Assembly (NCBI GenBank): GCA_023213395.1 | Contig: CM041465.1 | Span: forward strand, 233,685,741 to 233,749,740 | DNA: 64,000 bases | Origin: Cycas panzhihuaensis | Lineage: Eukaryota > Cycadophyta | Reading direction: 5' to 3' | Part shown: in pieces, positions 45,870-61,126 of the stretch | Layout: each line of letters starts with the position of its first letter | Numbering within the stretch: position 1 is the first letter of the stretch | Notes under the pieces: model-generated | The model's database searches: none | The model's input: only the letters and a program-made list of their open reading frames with translations | What the model was told of the DNA's origin: nothing | Translations under genes and position numbers: made by a program

Positions 45870-46340
45870 AGAAGGGCTCTCAGATTCTAATTAGGTAGGA
45901 TGTCAGGATAGTCAAAGATCAACCTTGAGGTATTACTTCAACCTTAGGTTAGAAGTTCTTTTATGGAGTTATAGAAAGTAACCCAAGGTTACCTTATCCT
46001 CTATGGATGTAGAGTACAAAGCTAAAGTTATCACAGCTTGTGAGGCTATCTGGCTAAGGAGGATTTTTAGTAAAGCTTAGACTTGAATTGAATCACCCCA
46101 CTAGGTTGTATTGTAACAACTAAAGCATACTCAAGATGACTAAGAATCTAGTTTTTCATACAAAGACTAAGCATATTGAGGTACATCACCACTTCATTAG
46201 GGAACATATGCAAAATGGTGAGATAGACCTCTTTTACAGACCCACAAATCAATAACTTTCAAACATTTTAACCAAACCACTTGGTATAGAAAACTTTAAG
46301 AAATTTAGGAAAGGTCTTGGTATTAAACTTAATATTATAA
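45870..46340 (+). pseudogene. C2 RNase H
   Basis: QDSQRSTLRYY, KVTLSSMDVEYKAK and ACEAIWLRRI match copia RNase H (STSG, LSS.EAEY, A..E..WL..L). The C-terminal fragment before the polypurine tract includes the TKHI.V.HHFI region in another frame. Confidence 0.85.
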
Positions 46341-46344
46341 ATAT

Positions 46345-46354
46345 TAAGGAGGGT
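46345..46354 (+). other. C2 polypurine tract
   Basis: TAAGGAGGG just before the TGTTAG of the 3' LTR. Confidence 0.8.
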
Positions 46355-46853
46355 TGTTAGACCTTTATATTTAAATGTTAAGTTATATACTTTATATTGT
46401 AATGTTATGTACTTTATATAAGGGTGCTTTACCACCTAATGTGATAAAGTACACACTCACACTCTTTCTAGTAGCATAATGTTATGACTTGAGGGTTAAT
46501 GTACCCCTTATACACTTTTACACATGTTAGTGTACATGGGTTAAGGCATGCATGCTTAACAAGTGTCAAACAAGCAACCCCTTAAGGTTCCTCCTCCTTG
46601 TTTATATATTAGAACTATTTCTCATGTAGCTCATAAGAAGGTGAGATATTGTATTGTAATGCTGCCTATTTGAATACAAGGAAATCTTGTTTAATAGGAG
46701 TAAGGATCAATTTCTACTCCTCCATATCTTGTATCTTTCATATACTTGAGTTCATGCTTTCTTTATTGCATATTTGATTCTTCATATAGTATTATTGATA
46801 TGATGTTAATTATTTTATTCTCTTAGCACACTCCCTCTCTAAGAGATCCTAGG
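46355..46853 (+). repeat. 3' LTR of C2
   Basis: Starts TGTTAGACC. Matches 28238-28736, sharing TATATTGTAATGTTATGTAC and CTTAGCACACTCCCTCTC. Ends in the common GATCCTAGG. Confidence 0.88.
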
Positions 46854-47179
46854 TTGTGTTTTATCATCATTTCATGTTAGATTTGAATACTCAACTCAAC
46901 ACTTCTTCTAAGACTTTGGCCTATAATGAAAAATTTACCCTAAAAATATCTATCCTTTGTATCATAGAATGCTATATTTTTATTTAAATTAATTTTTATT
47001 TCTCTATTAAATTCTTTGAATTATTTGTTAGAAGTTTAAATCCTTAGTATGTTTTAATCATATTTCTATTACCATAATGGTTGTATTATTTAAATTACAT
47101 AAAACTAAAATTTTTCACAAGGATGGGGCTTTTCATCTTTTTAAGATAAGGCATCAACTACCATATTTAGTTTGCCTTT

Positions 47180-48450
47180 GTTATATATTATGTTAAAGTC
47201 AAAATCATGTATTTTGTTCAACCACTTTTAATGCTCTCGAGATAATTCATTTTGCTTCAAGAGGTATTACAAGATATTTTAATCTATTTTTTATGATAGA
47301 TTTACTACCTAATAGATATTGAAGACATTTTATCAAAGCATGTATGATAGCCAATATTTCTTTATCATATGTAGATTTAAATTATTCTACGATATTTAAT
47401 TTCCTACTTTCAAATATAATTAGTTTCCCTTCTTGCATTAACACCACTTTAATCCCTATCCCTAAGGCATGGCACTCTATTATAAAAACTTTACAGAAAT
47501 CTAGTGAAGTTAATATAGGACAATAGATCATAGTCAGTTTGATTTGTTTGAAATAGGTTATTACTTCTTCATCCTGCTAGAAGGAATCTTCTTTTAAAAG
47601 GCATGTCAAAGTAGAGAAGCCCTTAAGCTTGGTGATATTATTAAGGTTGAGTCATTCTTAAATGGCTTATACCATTCCTAAATTAACTTTTACCCCTTCC
47701 TTCGATATGAGATGTCCCAACTATTTTATTTCCTTTTTAGCAAAGCAACACTTTGTTTTTTTTTTTGGATAAAGTGTTTAACACTTGGTCTACATGATTT
47801 ATATGTTCCTTCAAATTTTTACTAAATATTAATGTATCATAAAAAAAGAATAAAATAAATTTCCTTAGGAAGTAACTGAGGATTTAGTTTATAATAACTT
47901 CAAATGTGGTTGGTATATTGGTAAGATTAAAAGGTATTATTTTGAATTCATAATAGTTGTAGTGCATGCTGAAGGAAAACATATATGTATTTTTTGACTT
48001 GATTCAAATTTGATGGCATCTCAATCTTATATCTATTTTTGAGAAATACACAACTCCTTGTAACTCATTCAATAGCTCATCAATCCTTGGTGTAGAAAAT
48101 TTATTTTTTATTATAACTTTGTTCAATACCTAATAATCTATATATATATGATAAGATCTCTCATTTTTCTTAACTAGGATTATAGGGGCTATAAATGGGC
48201 TCTTATTAGGGACTATTTCCCTAAGATCTTGTAATTCTTATATAATTTTTTTAATTTTATTCTGATAGTGATGTGGCTATCTATATGGTCGAATAATGAT
48301 TGGGTTGCTGCTACTCTCAAACTCAATCTAATATTATAAGCCTTTATTAGGAGGTAACTCTACTAGAAGGTCTTAAAGGACTTCCTTGTATTTCTAGAGG
48401 ATTCCTTACATTTATTCTCTTCAATTATTGGTATTATCTCTACTTAAGTA
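47180..48450 (-). pseudogene. G3 reverse transcriptase and RNase H
   Basis: RT: SPFIAPIILVKKN, YHIYIDY.VLNKV, PRIDELLNELQGVVYFSKID, YYEFKIIPFNLTNIPTTFE and the active site LFFFYDTLIFSKN, where YVDD has become FYDT. Then LGHLISKEGVKV and KGFSTLTCLLKEDSF. RNase H: FIIECHALGIGIKVVLMQEG, FESRKLNIVE, STYDKEILAIIHAL. The gene reads on toward the C2 insertion at 46854. Confidence 0.9.
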
Positions 48451-48589
48451 AAAAATAATTAAGCCATTATACCTTAATGACCTATGTTTATTAACTTTTT
48501 CATATACTTATGTGATATTACTTAGGCATTTCTTAACATTTCCCTTTGGAGCATAAGAGTCCTACATTTTTTCTCATATCTCATAAATA

Positions 48590-48900
48590 ACTCATCTAAA
48601 TTCATTTAAAAAGTCCTAGGTGTTTTAAGCCATTAACTACCAAGAATGATATCTACTCCACCAACATCAAGCATGTAAAATTTTTCTGTAATAGTAACAT
48701 CACTAACCATGACTTTAAGATTTTCCATCATACCTTAATTTGAAATAACTTGTCTTCCTCTAACACTTGCATAAAAATGAGATTTCCTTAATGGAAACAA
48801 TTTTAGGTGTTCAACAGAGATCCTAATGATGAAATTATGAGTGATACCCATATCTTCCAAGATTGTAATGACTTGTTCTTTCATGCATCCTTATAGTTTT
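48590..48900 (-). pseudogene. G3 aspartic protease
   Basis: ILEDMGITHNFIIRISVEHL corresponds to LIDSGSTHNFI of chromovirus proteases, with DMG for DSG. MLDVGGVDIILGS.WLKTL matches LGGVDVVLG.QWL at the domain end. Confidence 0.85.
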
Positions 48901-49479
48901 AATGTATCTAGTTGTAAGACTGTTCATAACTAAAAATAACACTTTTGGAATGTTATGTTTGTGATTGTAATAGTCCCTTTAAGGTTCATGAGAATCCTCC
49001 TAAGCTTTCTTCCTCCTTATCTCCTTTATTCTCTGCTATAGATGATAACTCAATTGTATATAGTTGGTTCTTTTACTATTTATGCCCTAGCAGCCACTTC
49101 TTAACACATCTAAAGCGTATATTTTTTCTCCTTAAGTCTTCTTGTTTTGCCCTTATTCTTTAAAGGACTAGTTTGACTAGTCAGTTGGACCTAGTTAATA
49201 ATGGACTAGGTTGGATAATTAGAAATGGACTAGGCTAGGCAAATGGAGGGATATAGAGCCTTATTTTCTCTTTTTGTATCTCATTGATCTTACCTTTATT
49301 CATTTTGGTTAGTTGCATTACTTTGTTAAGATTAGTAGGTCATGTGGTCTTCACATCTACTTGGATTTCTTTTATTAGTACCTTAATGTATAATGAAATG
49401 AGTCTATCAATTAGAATATATTTTATTACATAGCTCAGTTTGGTGAATGCCAAATTATATTCTTCTATAATTCCTACTA

Positions 49480-49740
49480 ATTTTTATTTTTATAATTCAT
49501 AATAATAATTGCAATTAGTTACAACTTTAAATCTTTTAATGAACAAGTAGATGAACTCACTCCAAGTAGGCAATTGGTTTTAGAATGTAGTAGACTCTTA
49601 GCTCTACTACCATTTATAAGTAATTTTATCTATATGTAATGTAGTTAAAGCAACTTGATCTATTGACTTAATTTTTACCAAGTGAATATATTTCTCCATT
49701 TGTTGAATCTATACATATGGTTCATATGTTTTTTGCTTAA
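49480..49740 (-). pseudogene. G3 gag core
   Basis: One frame reads IQQMEKYIHLVKIKSIDQVA, LTTLHIDKITYKW, then LPTWSEFIYLFIKRFKVV, matching W...EKYF.......V.....L...A..WW and W.EF...F..RF of Retrotrans_gag. The surrounding 48950-50230 is more decayed. Confidence 0.7.
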
Positions 49741-50251
49741 TGTTGAAATGTTTGATTATAATTTTCTCTAACCTTTTATTTTGAGATTGTATGGATTGAA
49801 GATAATTAAATTGTGCTTGAAATCTAATCACTTTTTATTCTTCTAATGTTGGATCCATATAATAATTTAAATATCTTTTGATAGAATTAATATTAAGATT
49901 TGTCTAGAATTGTGTTATTCTATGACCATGATTATCTTATGTAAGTCAATTTTTTATGTATAATTGATGACTAATTCCTTTATCTTCTAATCTAACATGA
50001 TTATTTTCTCTCTTTTGCTTATTAACATGATTATTAATTTTTCCAAGGTGTGGTTTATAAGTATGTTTGATGTTTGCACTATCTCATGAACTACTTGAGC
50101 AATAGGTTCAACTATGTCCTTTTGAACATGATTTTTGGCTATTTCTTTAGCATTCATTAGGTTTATAATGGTATATCTATGATTCCATAAAGTATCTTCT
50201 ATATTTAGGGGTTAATATGTACTCATTTTGTAATGCTTTGAATTTAGGTCA

Positions 50252-52631
<2,380 letters not shown>

Positions 52632-53304
52632 TTAAGAGATATATAATATAATATAGTATATACCTATGCATAGGTATAAGGCCTTCTACCTCCTAATAAG
52701 CTACCCATCTGCGGATATAGCTTATTACCCTCCACAACTCCTTTATGCATTGTTAAGAAGCTGCCAAACTTATAGAGAGATCAACACTAGAAAATAATAA
52801 TTTAACACTAAACTAAGCTATTACCTAAAGGATAAATACCTTTGTTTAACATTATGAGACTAATTTATGACCTAAGATATTCATTCACCACCAAACTAGA
52901 GGGACTCCTTATGATATTAGCTTGCTATCAAACTAGAGGGAATTGTTAGGCTAACCTTAGACTTAAGGGAATCACTAGGCTAACTTGAGATTAGGGATAA
53001 ATAACTTCCTTCAATATAATATTAACATGTACCTACGACCTGAGGAGCATTTGGTGTGACCTGAAAGATGCTTAGGGATCAACATGACCTAGGATATGTT
53101 ATGTGATATTAACCGATGCATAATGATCAAAAAATAGATTGATGCTCTGAGATGAGCCTCAGTGCCTAAAAATATTTTAATGAATGTCGATGATTTACAC
53201 ATATGAGAATGCTAGAATATGGCAGAAATGCCAAATATAATTAGCTCCCTAGGCATGAGATGTATATATAGGATTATAAAATGACACCACAAGATAAGAA
53301 GGCC
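52632..53304 (-). other. G3 leader next to the primer site; no gene
   Basis: Lower-complexity AT-rich sequence with near-repeats such as the AAACTAGAGGGA segments at about 52894 and 52929. No coding signal. Confidence 0.45.
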
Positions 53305-53316
53305 ACTCTCATACAA
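53305..53316 (-). other. G3 primer-binding site
   Basis: Minus strand TTGTATGAGAGT, nine of twelve bases matching the initiator-Met site TGGTATCAGAGC, two bases from the LTR. Confidence 0.6.
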
Positions 53317-53318
53317 CT

Positions 53319-53555
53319 TATTATGAATTTTAGTTCATAACTTGAGTACAATTTCATAGGCATCAAAGAAGAACAAGGGCACATAAAATATACTAAAGTA
53401 TACAATAGATAAAGACCAATAAAATTGATTAATAAAATGAATAATGATGAATGTTTATAATGAGAGAATATTTAAAGCCTTGAAAAGGAATTCAAGGAAG
53501 GATGTGACTTTTCATTCCTAACTAATTTTATTATGTGTTAAGGAGGTTTGTAAGA
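53319..53555 (-). repeat. G3 LTR (5' in element orientation)
   Basis: Partner of 26745-26982; shares ACATAAAATATACTAAAGTA and ATGATGAATGTTTATAATGA-like blocks. Confidence 0.9.
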
Positions 53556-53560
53556 ATAAA

Positions 53561-54190
53561 TCACTTATGGCATGAGTTATTTAAATAAGTTAGGACTAAG
53601 ATAACCATGAGCTCTAATTATCATTCATAAATATATGGGTAAATGAAAGTGGTAAATAAATGATCTTAGAAGGTTATTTAAGGAAGTATATCCTTAATAA
53701 ACAAGGCATATAGAATAAATAGTTGTATCTTGCATAAACATGGTATAATTCCATATACCATTTAGTCATCTAATTATCTGTATTTAAGGCCCTATACAAT
53801 TATGATAGAACATTTCCTAAAGAATGAGCACTCAAGAATAATCAGGTAGCGATAATAGGAGATTATCTACAAAACAACCAAGACACATTAAATCTTAGAA
53901 GAACGATTAACATTTAACACAAAATAAAATAAAACAACAAGCAAATAAACATTAGACAAAGAGAGAATTTGATGTAAATAATTAAGTGTATGTTGGTTGG
54001 CAATCTTATAAACATACCTCCTTTAAAATAATCTAAAAGGAAAATTTTGCCCTAGGTTTTATGACCTTATTAAATCTAAAAGAGGTTTGGTCAAGTAGCA
54101 TATGCCTTAGTACTCTTAACTTGCACTAAGATACATAACATCTTCCATGTTTCATGCTAAAAAAGGAAGTTAGGAGAATGCACATAAATT
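53561..54190 (+). pseudogene. G2 integrase, right half
   Basis: Immediately after the G3 TSD the frame reads HLWHELFK, then RTKITMSSNYHS and MKVVNK, exactly the segment expected after DPKFIS at 26744. Further on: NKIKQQANKH, KREFDVNN.VYVG and SYKHTSFKII, and a tail resembling HLP..M.KK.V. This completes the integrase C-terminal region. Nothing recognisable as the G2 LTR was found beyond. Confidence 0.88.
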
Positions 54191-54620
54191 TAAATTAAAA
54201 TGCCAATGTTGGATGAGGAAGGAAAGTTAGTCCTCATACTCAAGTCTATCATTTAAACATGAGAAAAAGTATTATATAGAATTACCATAAAATAATACAT
54301 AATCAAGTGTCATTAACTAACCGTTTAAGATGCCACCTAGGAAGTAATATACATACTATAAGGATATCCAATATTGCAAAATGATTACTTCAAGGATAAA
54401 ATATCTTAAAGAGGGATGAATTATAATGCACCTCTAAGTCAACTCCATTAAAATGGTTAATGGATGCCTATAGAAAAAATTCCATATTGACCTTTTTTTT
54501 TTCTTTTTAATTATTTAATTCCTATCTTGGTTTGTGATTATTTAATCTTTATATCTAGGTTCACTCAGCTTCATATAGGATATTTTAATGATTTAAGTTG
54601 ATACTTCATGTTTAGGTTGA
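54191..54620 (+). other. post-integrase stretch of G2; no gene
   Basis: AT-rich, probably G2 3' sequence; no domain seen. Confidence 0.4.
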
Positions 54621-54625
54621 GTATA

Positions 54626-55098
54626 TATAGAAAATTTTATTTACATTAGTATATCATACTAACAAATGTGTATAAGCATGACATGTATTAACCATTAATG
54701 TATTTATCAATATATGAAAGTATTAATAATCACATGATCATTTTAGAATATAAGGGATAATAAGGGCAATTAAAGAGTCAATTATATAACCATAAATACA
54801 ACATAATATTTAATGTAAAAAATTTATAAATAGAGAAAACCACATCTAAAATAATATATTAGATTTCACATTAAAGATCATGATGAGTCATCTAGCCTTA
54901 TAAGGAGAACTAGGTAATTTAATTTGCTTAATAATATATATTCCCTTATATACTTCTATGACTTTATCATCAACTAATAATATTACATTGATATATTGAC
55001 CGCTTAGACCATGTATAAGAACCTTTACATTGACTAATTATGTGTTAATCACTAAATTAAATATTATATCAAACATTATAAAATTTAATATTCTAACA
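54626..55098 (-). repeat. N3 3' LTR
   Basis: Aligns with 57641-58097, sharing AATAATCACATGATCATTT and CATGATGAGT.ATCTAGCCTTA. Right end ATTCTAACA. The left limit is set by the partner and the TSD. Confidence 0.8.
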
Positions 55099-55110
55099 CT
55101 CATCTTTATT
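55099..55110 (-). other. N3 polypurine tract
   Basis: Minus strand AATAAAGATGAG before the LTR; weakly purine-rich. Confidence 0.5.
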
Positions 55111-57628
55111 ATTTAATTTGTAAAACTCTTAAATGTCTTTATAACTATACTAGATCACCTACTCAGCATATCCTCATATCACTTTTAGATATCAACCAAG
55201 CAAATGTGTCTTTAATATACTTATTCTCCTATAATAAATGTCATATCACATCATCTTTCTTACTATTTATAAATCATCAAGCAAACATGACTTGAACTTA
55301 TCATAATATATGAAGTATCTTCTTCACGACTTTATATCTTTCACATATAAAGTATAAAATTAAATTCACCAACTTATCAATAACCATATCCCTAATATCC
55401 ATATAAAATAACAATCATTTACTAAAATGTATGGGTAACAAATTGTTGTAATTATAAGTTAACTAAGAAGTTTTCCACATGTATATTTTTATTAAATTTT
55501 TAAAATAAAAATAATATATTTAGAAATAAATTGAACTACTTGGATAAACAAATATGGTGTACTAAGAATATTCTATGAATCTTTTTTTACCACTTATCCT
55601 ACGAGATATGAAAAACTCGTGTTGCTATTATTAAAAGTTTTACAAAGGGCAACCCTTGCATATTTCTTTAGATATTTAGATTGTCAAGCTTATTGTAACA
55701 AGGTAACAAGTGTAATGTATTTTATGTCTCTTATCATATATGGTTATTAGATTTGTAACTAAAAATACATATTTAGTTGGACTTCTCAATAATTGATCCT
55801 AGTTTTATGGATAATCTATAATTGTTAATATAAAGCAATTAAGAAAATAATCATATAAGACTTCTCCTTATCTTATATGAGGTAGGTAACTCTTATTCAT
55901 CTCAAACAATAACATTCATTCAAACGACTTTCTTTTTAATATATCAAGTGGCCTGAAAATATATCATTTCATTCATTTAAATGAAGTGACCAAATCAACA
56001 TTTTTTCTCATTTAATTAATTTTGTATCTTATCATAGGTATTCAAATACCAAATTTGTTCTTCTTCTAGCATTATTAATATTCAACACATAAATATGTAT
56101 CATTAAATTTTTTTTCATCATCAAATAGGTTCTCAAATATGCTTCACAATGCTTTAAATGAGCCTTAATATGTAATAAATAAACTTTAAATATATTCCTT
56201 TTATATTTTTACATAAAAACTTATATTTATAACCATCATCATGCATCTATGTATATTTAAAAACCCTTAAAATCATTAAAAAGAAACTAAAATATGATTT
56301 GAAGTTCTAAAAAATAAACCTTTTATCATTCTAAAATTCACTTATTTAACTTCATCAATAAAAATCTCCATGGCATAATTTCTGAACTATGCTTTATGAT
56401 TATTCATTTTATTCATCTATGAGTCTTCTTTCCAACTATTTAGATGACACTTAAAACTAACATTATATTAAAAAAGTTATACTTAAAATAATGTCAACAT
56501 GTCATAAAAAGTATATTAAGGCTTAAAAAGTAGTTTAGAAATAGTAACAATACATGTTACTAAATTGATAATAACTTTTAATTCTAATATCTAATTAAAT
56601 TAAAACCACTTCCAACAAAAAGAAAACTTTAATATGAACTTATTCAAAAAATATTTGAGGTGAATCATATATCTATATCCCTCACTATGGCCATTTAAAT
56701 TTGTGATAACAAATTTTCTACCCTACAGATAGTGATGGATAATAGGACAAGATTGAAACCCTTATAATTTTTACAAGTATACTCTAAATCCTATAGTATA
56801 ACCACTCAAAATTTATGGCATAGACTTGGATGTATTAAATCTATAGTTATTAAAAAAAAATGGTCATTTGCACCTCTAAAGTCATATATCTTTGATAAAA
56901 CCCTCATTTTTAAAGCTTAAAAAGTGCATCACACAAACTTCTTTGAATATTTTCATCAAACCCTAGTTGTAGACCCATAATTATTTTCCACTTCACTTCA
57001 AAACATAAAGAATTTTTATAAAATTATAATTCTCTATTACTCACAATATTTAAATTATATAATTTTTTATTTTTAATTTATCTCTCAATAATAATAATTA
57101 ATTATTTTATTTTAAAAAAAGCCATTAAATATGATGTAAATTTATAAAAAGTCAGATGAAAAGACCATTAATTAAGTAGGTATGAGAGATTTAACTTCAC
57201 CATCTTATGGTAGTTGAGTTCTTCTCTGCAAGGTGATTAGTTCTTATATTAAGACTTTGTTCTTGTTCTTCATCATCAATAATCAAATATGAATTTGAAA
57301 TGAAACTTACATGCTTTGAGATATAGGCCCTAATAATCTTGGTCACAACTAGCATATAGGTTTCTCATTCAATATAACTCACATCAACTAATATTAGCTC
57401 ATGTTAGGTCCTATTATTGGCTTTTACTAACTCATACTGACTCTTCAAATTACACTACATAACACACATATGGATCATATTTAAATGATTAAGATTACCA
57501 CCATGTATGTGTGGTCTTTAACATTCTAGTCTTCAACCTATGTTACCTTACTTCATTTCACATAATGGTCTCATACTAACTCTTTTATACTTTTTGCTTC
57601 TGGTTTATCTTTAGATCATGTCACTTGT

Positions 57629-57640
57629 ACTCTAATACTA
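57629..57640 (-). other. N3 primer-binding site
   Basis: Minus strand TAGTATTAGAGT, the initiator-Met site with three transitions, directly next to the LTR. Confidence 0.65.
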
Positions 57641-58097
57641 TGCAAAATATTTAATTTTCTTTAATATAATATATTAATAAATATGTATGAATCATTAATA
57701 TATTCATCAATATATGAAAGCATCAATAATCACATGATCATTTAACAACACAAAGGATAATAGGGACAATCAAAGAGTCAAACGTGCAACTATAAATATG
57801 ACATGATATTCAATTAAAAAAAAATATGAATAGGAAAAACCACCTCTAAAATCACATAGGAGATCTCATATTAAAAATCATGATGAGTTATCTAGCCTTA
57901 CGAGGAAGATTAGTTGATCTAATTTATTCTACAATACACATGCCCTTATATACTTATGTCACCTCATTATCAACAAAAAATATTACCCTAATATATCAAC
58001 CACTTAAATTATGTATAGGAATTTTTACATAATTAATCATGTGTTAATCACTAAATTAAATATTACATGAAATATTACAAAAATTAATATTCCAACA
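57641..58097 (-). repeat. N3 5' LTR
   Basis: Starts TGCAAAATATTT and ends TTCCAACA. Confidence 0.8.
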
Positions 58098-58910
58098 ATA
58101 TATAGAAGAAAGCCAACAAAGCTATATACCTCTAACACTTATGAAATACACACCATTTTAGTTTTAATAATTCTTATGGAGTGCTCCTTATTTATTTTCA
58201 TTATTATTTTTGTTTTCTAAATTTATGTCTATTACTTGCACGTAGTGGAGCCATATAACTACCTTTATAGGAGACAGTATCTTTGTCATAAAGGATCACA
58301 TGGCTTGCCCTAGTGATAGTTATATAACTATACCTATAGGAATAGGTTGTGTATATAATATTACAACTAGCTTAAAATAAGATTACATAGTTGTATATAA
58401 AGGCCATATAGTTTGACTACATTTATTTAAATAGTTATACCTTTTGAAGAAGAGAACTAATATATTTAGGCTAATCTAATGGATGGAGATTTCCTATGTA
58501 TAACTTGGGCTTTAAACAAAGTTTTATGGTTGATTTTTAAGGTCTTTATGATATATGTAGGCTAAAACCAAACTACCTTATTTACTTGAAATTTCACAGT
58601 GGGCTTTTCCATATTAAAACCTTAAAACTTACATGGTTTAGACTAATTTTCCATCATAATCTCCATTATATTTGTCATGTTTTAGTATAATATTAATGGA
58701 TACTCCTTTCATAAATTAGGTATATTTTTATTGTAAAACTAATGACAATAGGTATGCATTTATTTCTTATGGTTTATTATGTATATGAGTATGGTTCACA
58801 CTTATATTGCATAAAAACATAAGGATGATAGACCTATCTTATACCATATTTATTTATTTATTTATTTATAGTCACGTGTGATTATATGAGATAAGTTTGG
58901 ATATAGACAT
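58098..58910. other. no gene seen
   Basis: AT-rich spacer with a short (TTTA)n run at about 58847-58868. No coding or LTR pair identified. Confidence 0.5.
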
Positions 58911-59470
58911 TGTAACATTCTAAAATATGGTAAAAAATATAGCTTATGACCATTCAAATAAAAGGGCTCTAAACGATGATTCTAACGGTCTAGACGAAAG
59001 TTAATTCCAACATCTGTATCAAAAGTTATGATTATTTAAAGACTTTAGTCTACATATTTTTAGAGGTGTTCTAGCTAACTTCAAGTAATAGTTTTAGGTA
59101 GGTTTTTCCCCTTTCCTGGCCGACTTCTATTACTATCTTTTGGATGCCTATTTAAGGAGGATTTGTGGCCTCATTTGATGATCATCAAAGACGTCTTGGA
59201 CTACAATATTTTTGACCTTTTTGAGGAGCTTTATAGAGGGTACCTCACCTCGAAGAGGGATTCTTTATCAACCATAATTATGGAGTCATTTGGCAATCCT
59301 ATATCTATCTAGTTTATTTTCATTTTGTACTACTTTATATTTTGTATGCCATAAGTATTCAAGTGGATTTGTATTATTTTTTTCTTGATTAAAAATTTTG
59401 CAAGTATAATTAGTGGATATTTTATCTATTTTTGTAAAATTTCTTAGAAGAATTCTATAAGATTGCTACA
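58911..59470 (+). repeat. 5' LTR of N4
   Basis: TGTAACATTC to GATTGCTACA; termini TGTA and TACA are inverted. Confidence 0.95.
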
Positions 59471-59472
59471 AG

Positions 59473-59484
59473 TGGTATCAAAGT
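59473..59484 (+). other. N4 primer-binding site
   Basis: TGGTATCAAAGT, the initiator-Met site with two G/A or C/T changes, two bases after the LTR. Confidence 0.85.
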
Positions 59485-59569
59485 TTCATTTGAAGTGGGT
59501 ATTTAACATGCTTCTGTAAGAAATATCTAAGAAAATATTTTCCTAATAGAACAAAGTTAAGGTCAGGAA

Positions 59570-60720
59570 AAACTACAATAGGAAAAATGGTGCTCCAGGC
59601 CTCCCAGGGAATCAAGGACGTGTAAAAAAAGATGGACCATTTAGATAGTAATATCATGCTAATGCAAACCCAGTACAAGGAATTAAAATCAAATATACAA
59701 GAAATTTGTGATATTCTGTTAGCTCTAAAAAAATATTTTGGATTTCAAAGCAGAGCTAAAGAAGAGAAGCAGAACCAAGAAGAAGGGAAATACTTAAGAG
59801 ATTAGATTGGGCTCGGTCTTAAGGGAACTAAATTTTAGCTAGAAATATTTGACCTAGATAGTTCCTGGGATATTTATAGTTGGGTGATATAGATGGTGGT
59901 CTACTTCAAAACCACCCTTTTAACCAATAAGGAAAATTTGGTGGTGGTAGCATTGCACTTATATGGAAAAGCCTTACAATTTTTTCACTGGTGGCAAAGA
60001 AATTATGAGGGAACAATCCACTACAATTAGATTTTTTTAAAGAAGTCTCTATTCCAGCTATATGAAGATATAATGAAAATGGATTATTTTGCCTAGCTTA
60101 CCAGGTTATAATAGGTCAGTACAGTATAATCTTATATTGAACAGTTCTAAGTATTGCATAATATAATAGATGCCCATATCAATAAACCTCAACTAGTAGA
60201 AGTATACATAGTAGGTCTTTAAGGTAATATTAGGTATTAACTAAAGTCCATAGAGGTGAGCTTTCTGACTGATGCCATACGCCATGCTAGGAATATTAAA
60301 GAAAAATTTAGAGAAGGAAGACAAAGTTTCATTCATTGACTTAAGTTTAAAAGACCTCCTAGCCAGAAATTTATACCAAATTAGACACAGTCTAGAACTA
60401 AAGCCAATGCTCCTATGCGGGGGGGGGAGATGAACAAATATAAAGAGCAGAACACCTCAAGAATGGAACGTGTTTTCACTGTGGAGGAAAGTATAATTAG
60501 GAATATAGATTCCCTTATAAGAAGATGTTCATGATAAATAATAAAAAAGACCCTCTCCCTAATGAAACTATGGAAGAAATTATAGAAGAGGAAGCATTGG
60601 TCCAAGAAGATGAAGCCCAAATATAAGAGCTATTGAATACAAACCTGAATAATGTTCAGATATCACTTCAAGCCATTACTAGGGAGATTGCATTTTTCCA
60701 TGATTATAACCCTACAAGTA
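59570..60720 (+). pseudogene. N4 gag
   Basis: N-terminal coiled region (MDHLDSNIMLMQTQYKELKS), then the gag core: LEIFDLDSSWDIYSW, then NKENLVVVALHLYGKALQFF, HWWQRNYEG, FQLYEDIMKMDYFA, LVEVYIVGL and DAIRHARNIKEKF. A zinc knuckle remnant CFHCGGKYN lies at 60471, with Asn and Phe in place of the last His and Cys. An acidic tail (EEIIEEEALVQEDEAQ) follows, then ITREIAFFHDYNPTSKRA, after which the sequence jumps to the integrase tail. Interrupted by stops. Confidence 0.88.
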
Positions 60721-60739
60721 AAAGAGCCTAAAACAAATA

Positions 60740-61070
60740 GGGTAAAATAAACTTCAACCAAATTTTTTTGGACCTTATAAAATCTTGGCTAAAATTAGAG
60801 ATGTAGCCTACAAATTAGAGCTTCCCCTAGATTGCCAAGTACATAATACATTCCACATTTCTTACTTTAAGAGGAAGATAGAAGAAAGGGTACTAATTTA
60901 TATGGAACTTCCAATATTAGATGAGGAAGGAGGACTATCAGTTGAACCAAAAGGTATCCTTCAGAAATATACCAAAATGTTCCATTCTCGTGAAATCATA
61001 GAATACCTTATCAAATGGAAAGCAATGGACAATAGTGAGGCCACATGGGAATCTGAAGAATGGATATAAT
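60740..61070 (+). pseudogene. N4 integrase C-terminus with chromodomain
   Basis: The open frame 60785-61069 reads RDVAYKLELPLDCQVHNTFH, then ISYFKRK, LDEEGGLSVEPKGILQ, SREIIEYLIKWKAMD and EATWESEEW. The first part is the GPF-like integrase tail (VAYKL.LP...VH.VFHVS.L) and the last a group I-like chromodomain (EYLIKWK, ATWE). Only this 3' end of pol survives. Retention of an intact-looking frame for 95 codons among otherwise broken sequence is notable. Confidence 0.9.
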
Positions 61071-61109
61071 AGTACCAAAATTTACCTATGCTTTGAGGGC
61101 AAAGCATGT

Positions 61110-61126
61110 TTTGAGGAGGAGAGACT
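61110..61126 (+). other. N4 polypurine tract
   Basis: TTTTGAGGAGGAGAGAC precedes the TG of the LTR. Confidence 0.85.

Larger units (their letters stand above)
28238..46853 (+). mobile_element. C2: Ty1/copia element nested in G3
   Basis: Same-orientation LTRs of 499 bp flank a plus-strand copia in order: leader, gag (39625), protease and pre-integrase domain (to about 41131), RT (44840), RNase H, polypurine tract. The leader is interrupted by N1-outer and the integrase region is replaced by C3. Flanks on both sides are G3 (integrase left, RNase H right), which shows C2 inserted into G3. The exact right end of each LTR and the TSD are not certain. Confidence 0.85.
54626..58097 (-). mobile_element. 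N3: LTR element with no recognisable coding
   Basis: LTRs of about 473 and 457 bp, initiator-Met primer site, candidate polypurine tract and TSD (GTATA/ATATA, one transition) define a 3.5-kb minus-strand element. The 2.5-kb interior (55099-57640) is extremely AT-rich, and I see no gag or pol motif on either strand. This fits a LARD-type non-autonomous element. Confidence 0.75.

Noticed and set aside
28238-46853. Two independent solo LTRs rather than one copia element
   Set aside because: Copia gag, protease, RT and RNase H lie between them in the right order and strand, the polypurine tract abuts the second LTR, and both outer flanks are halves of the same gypsy element.
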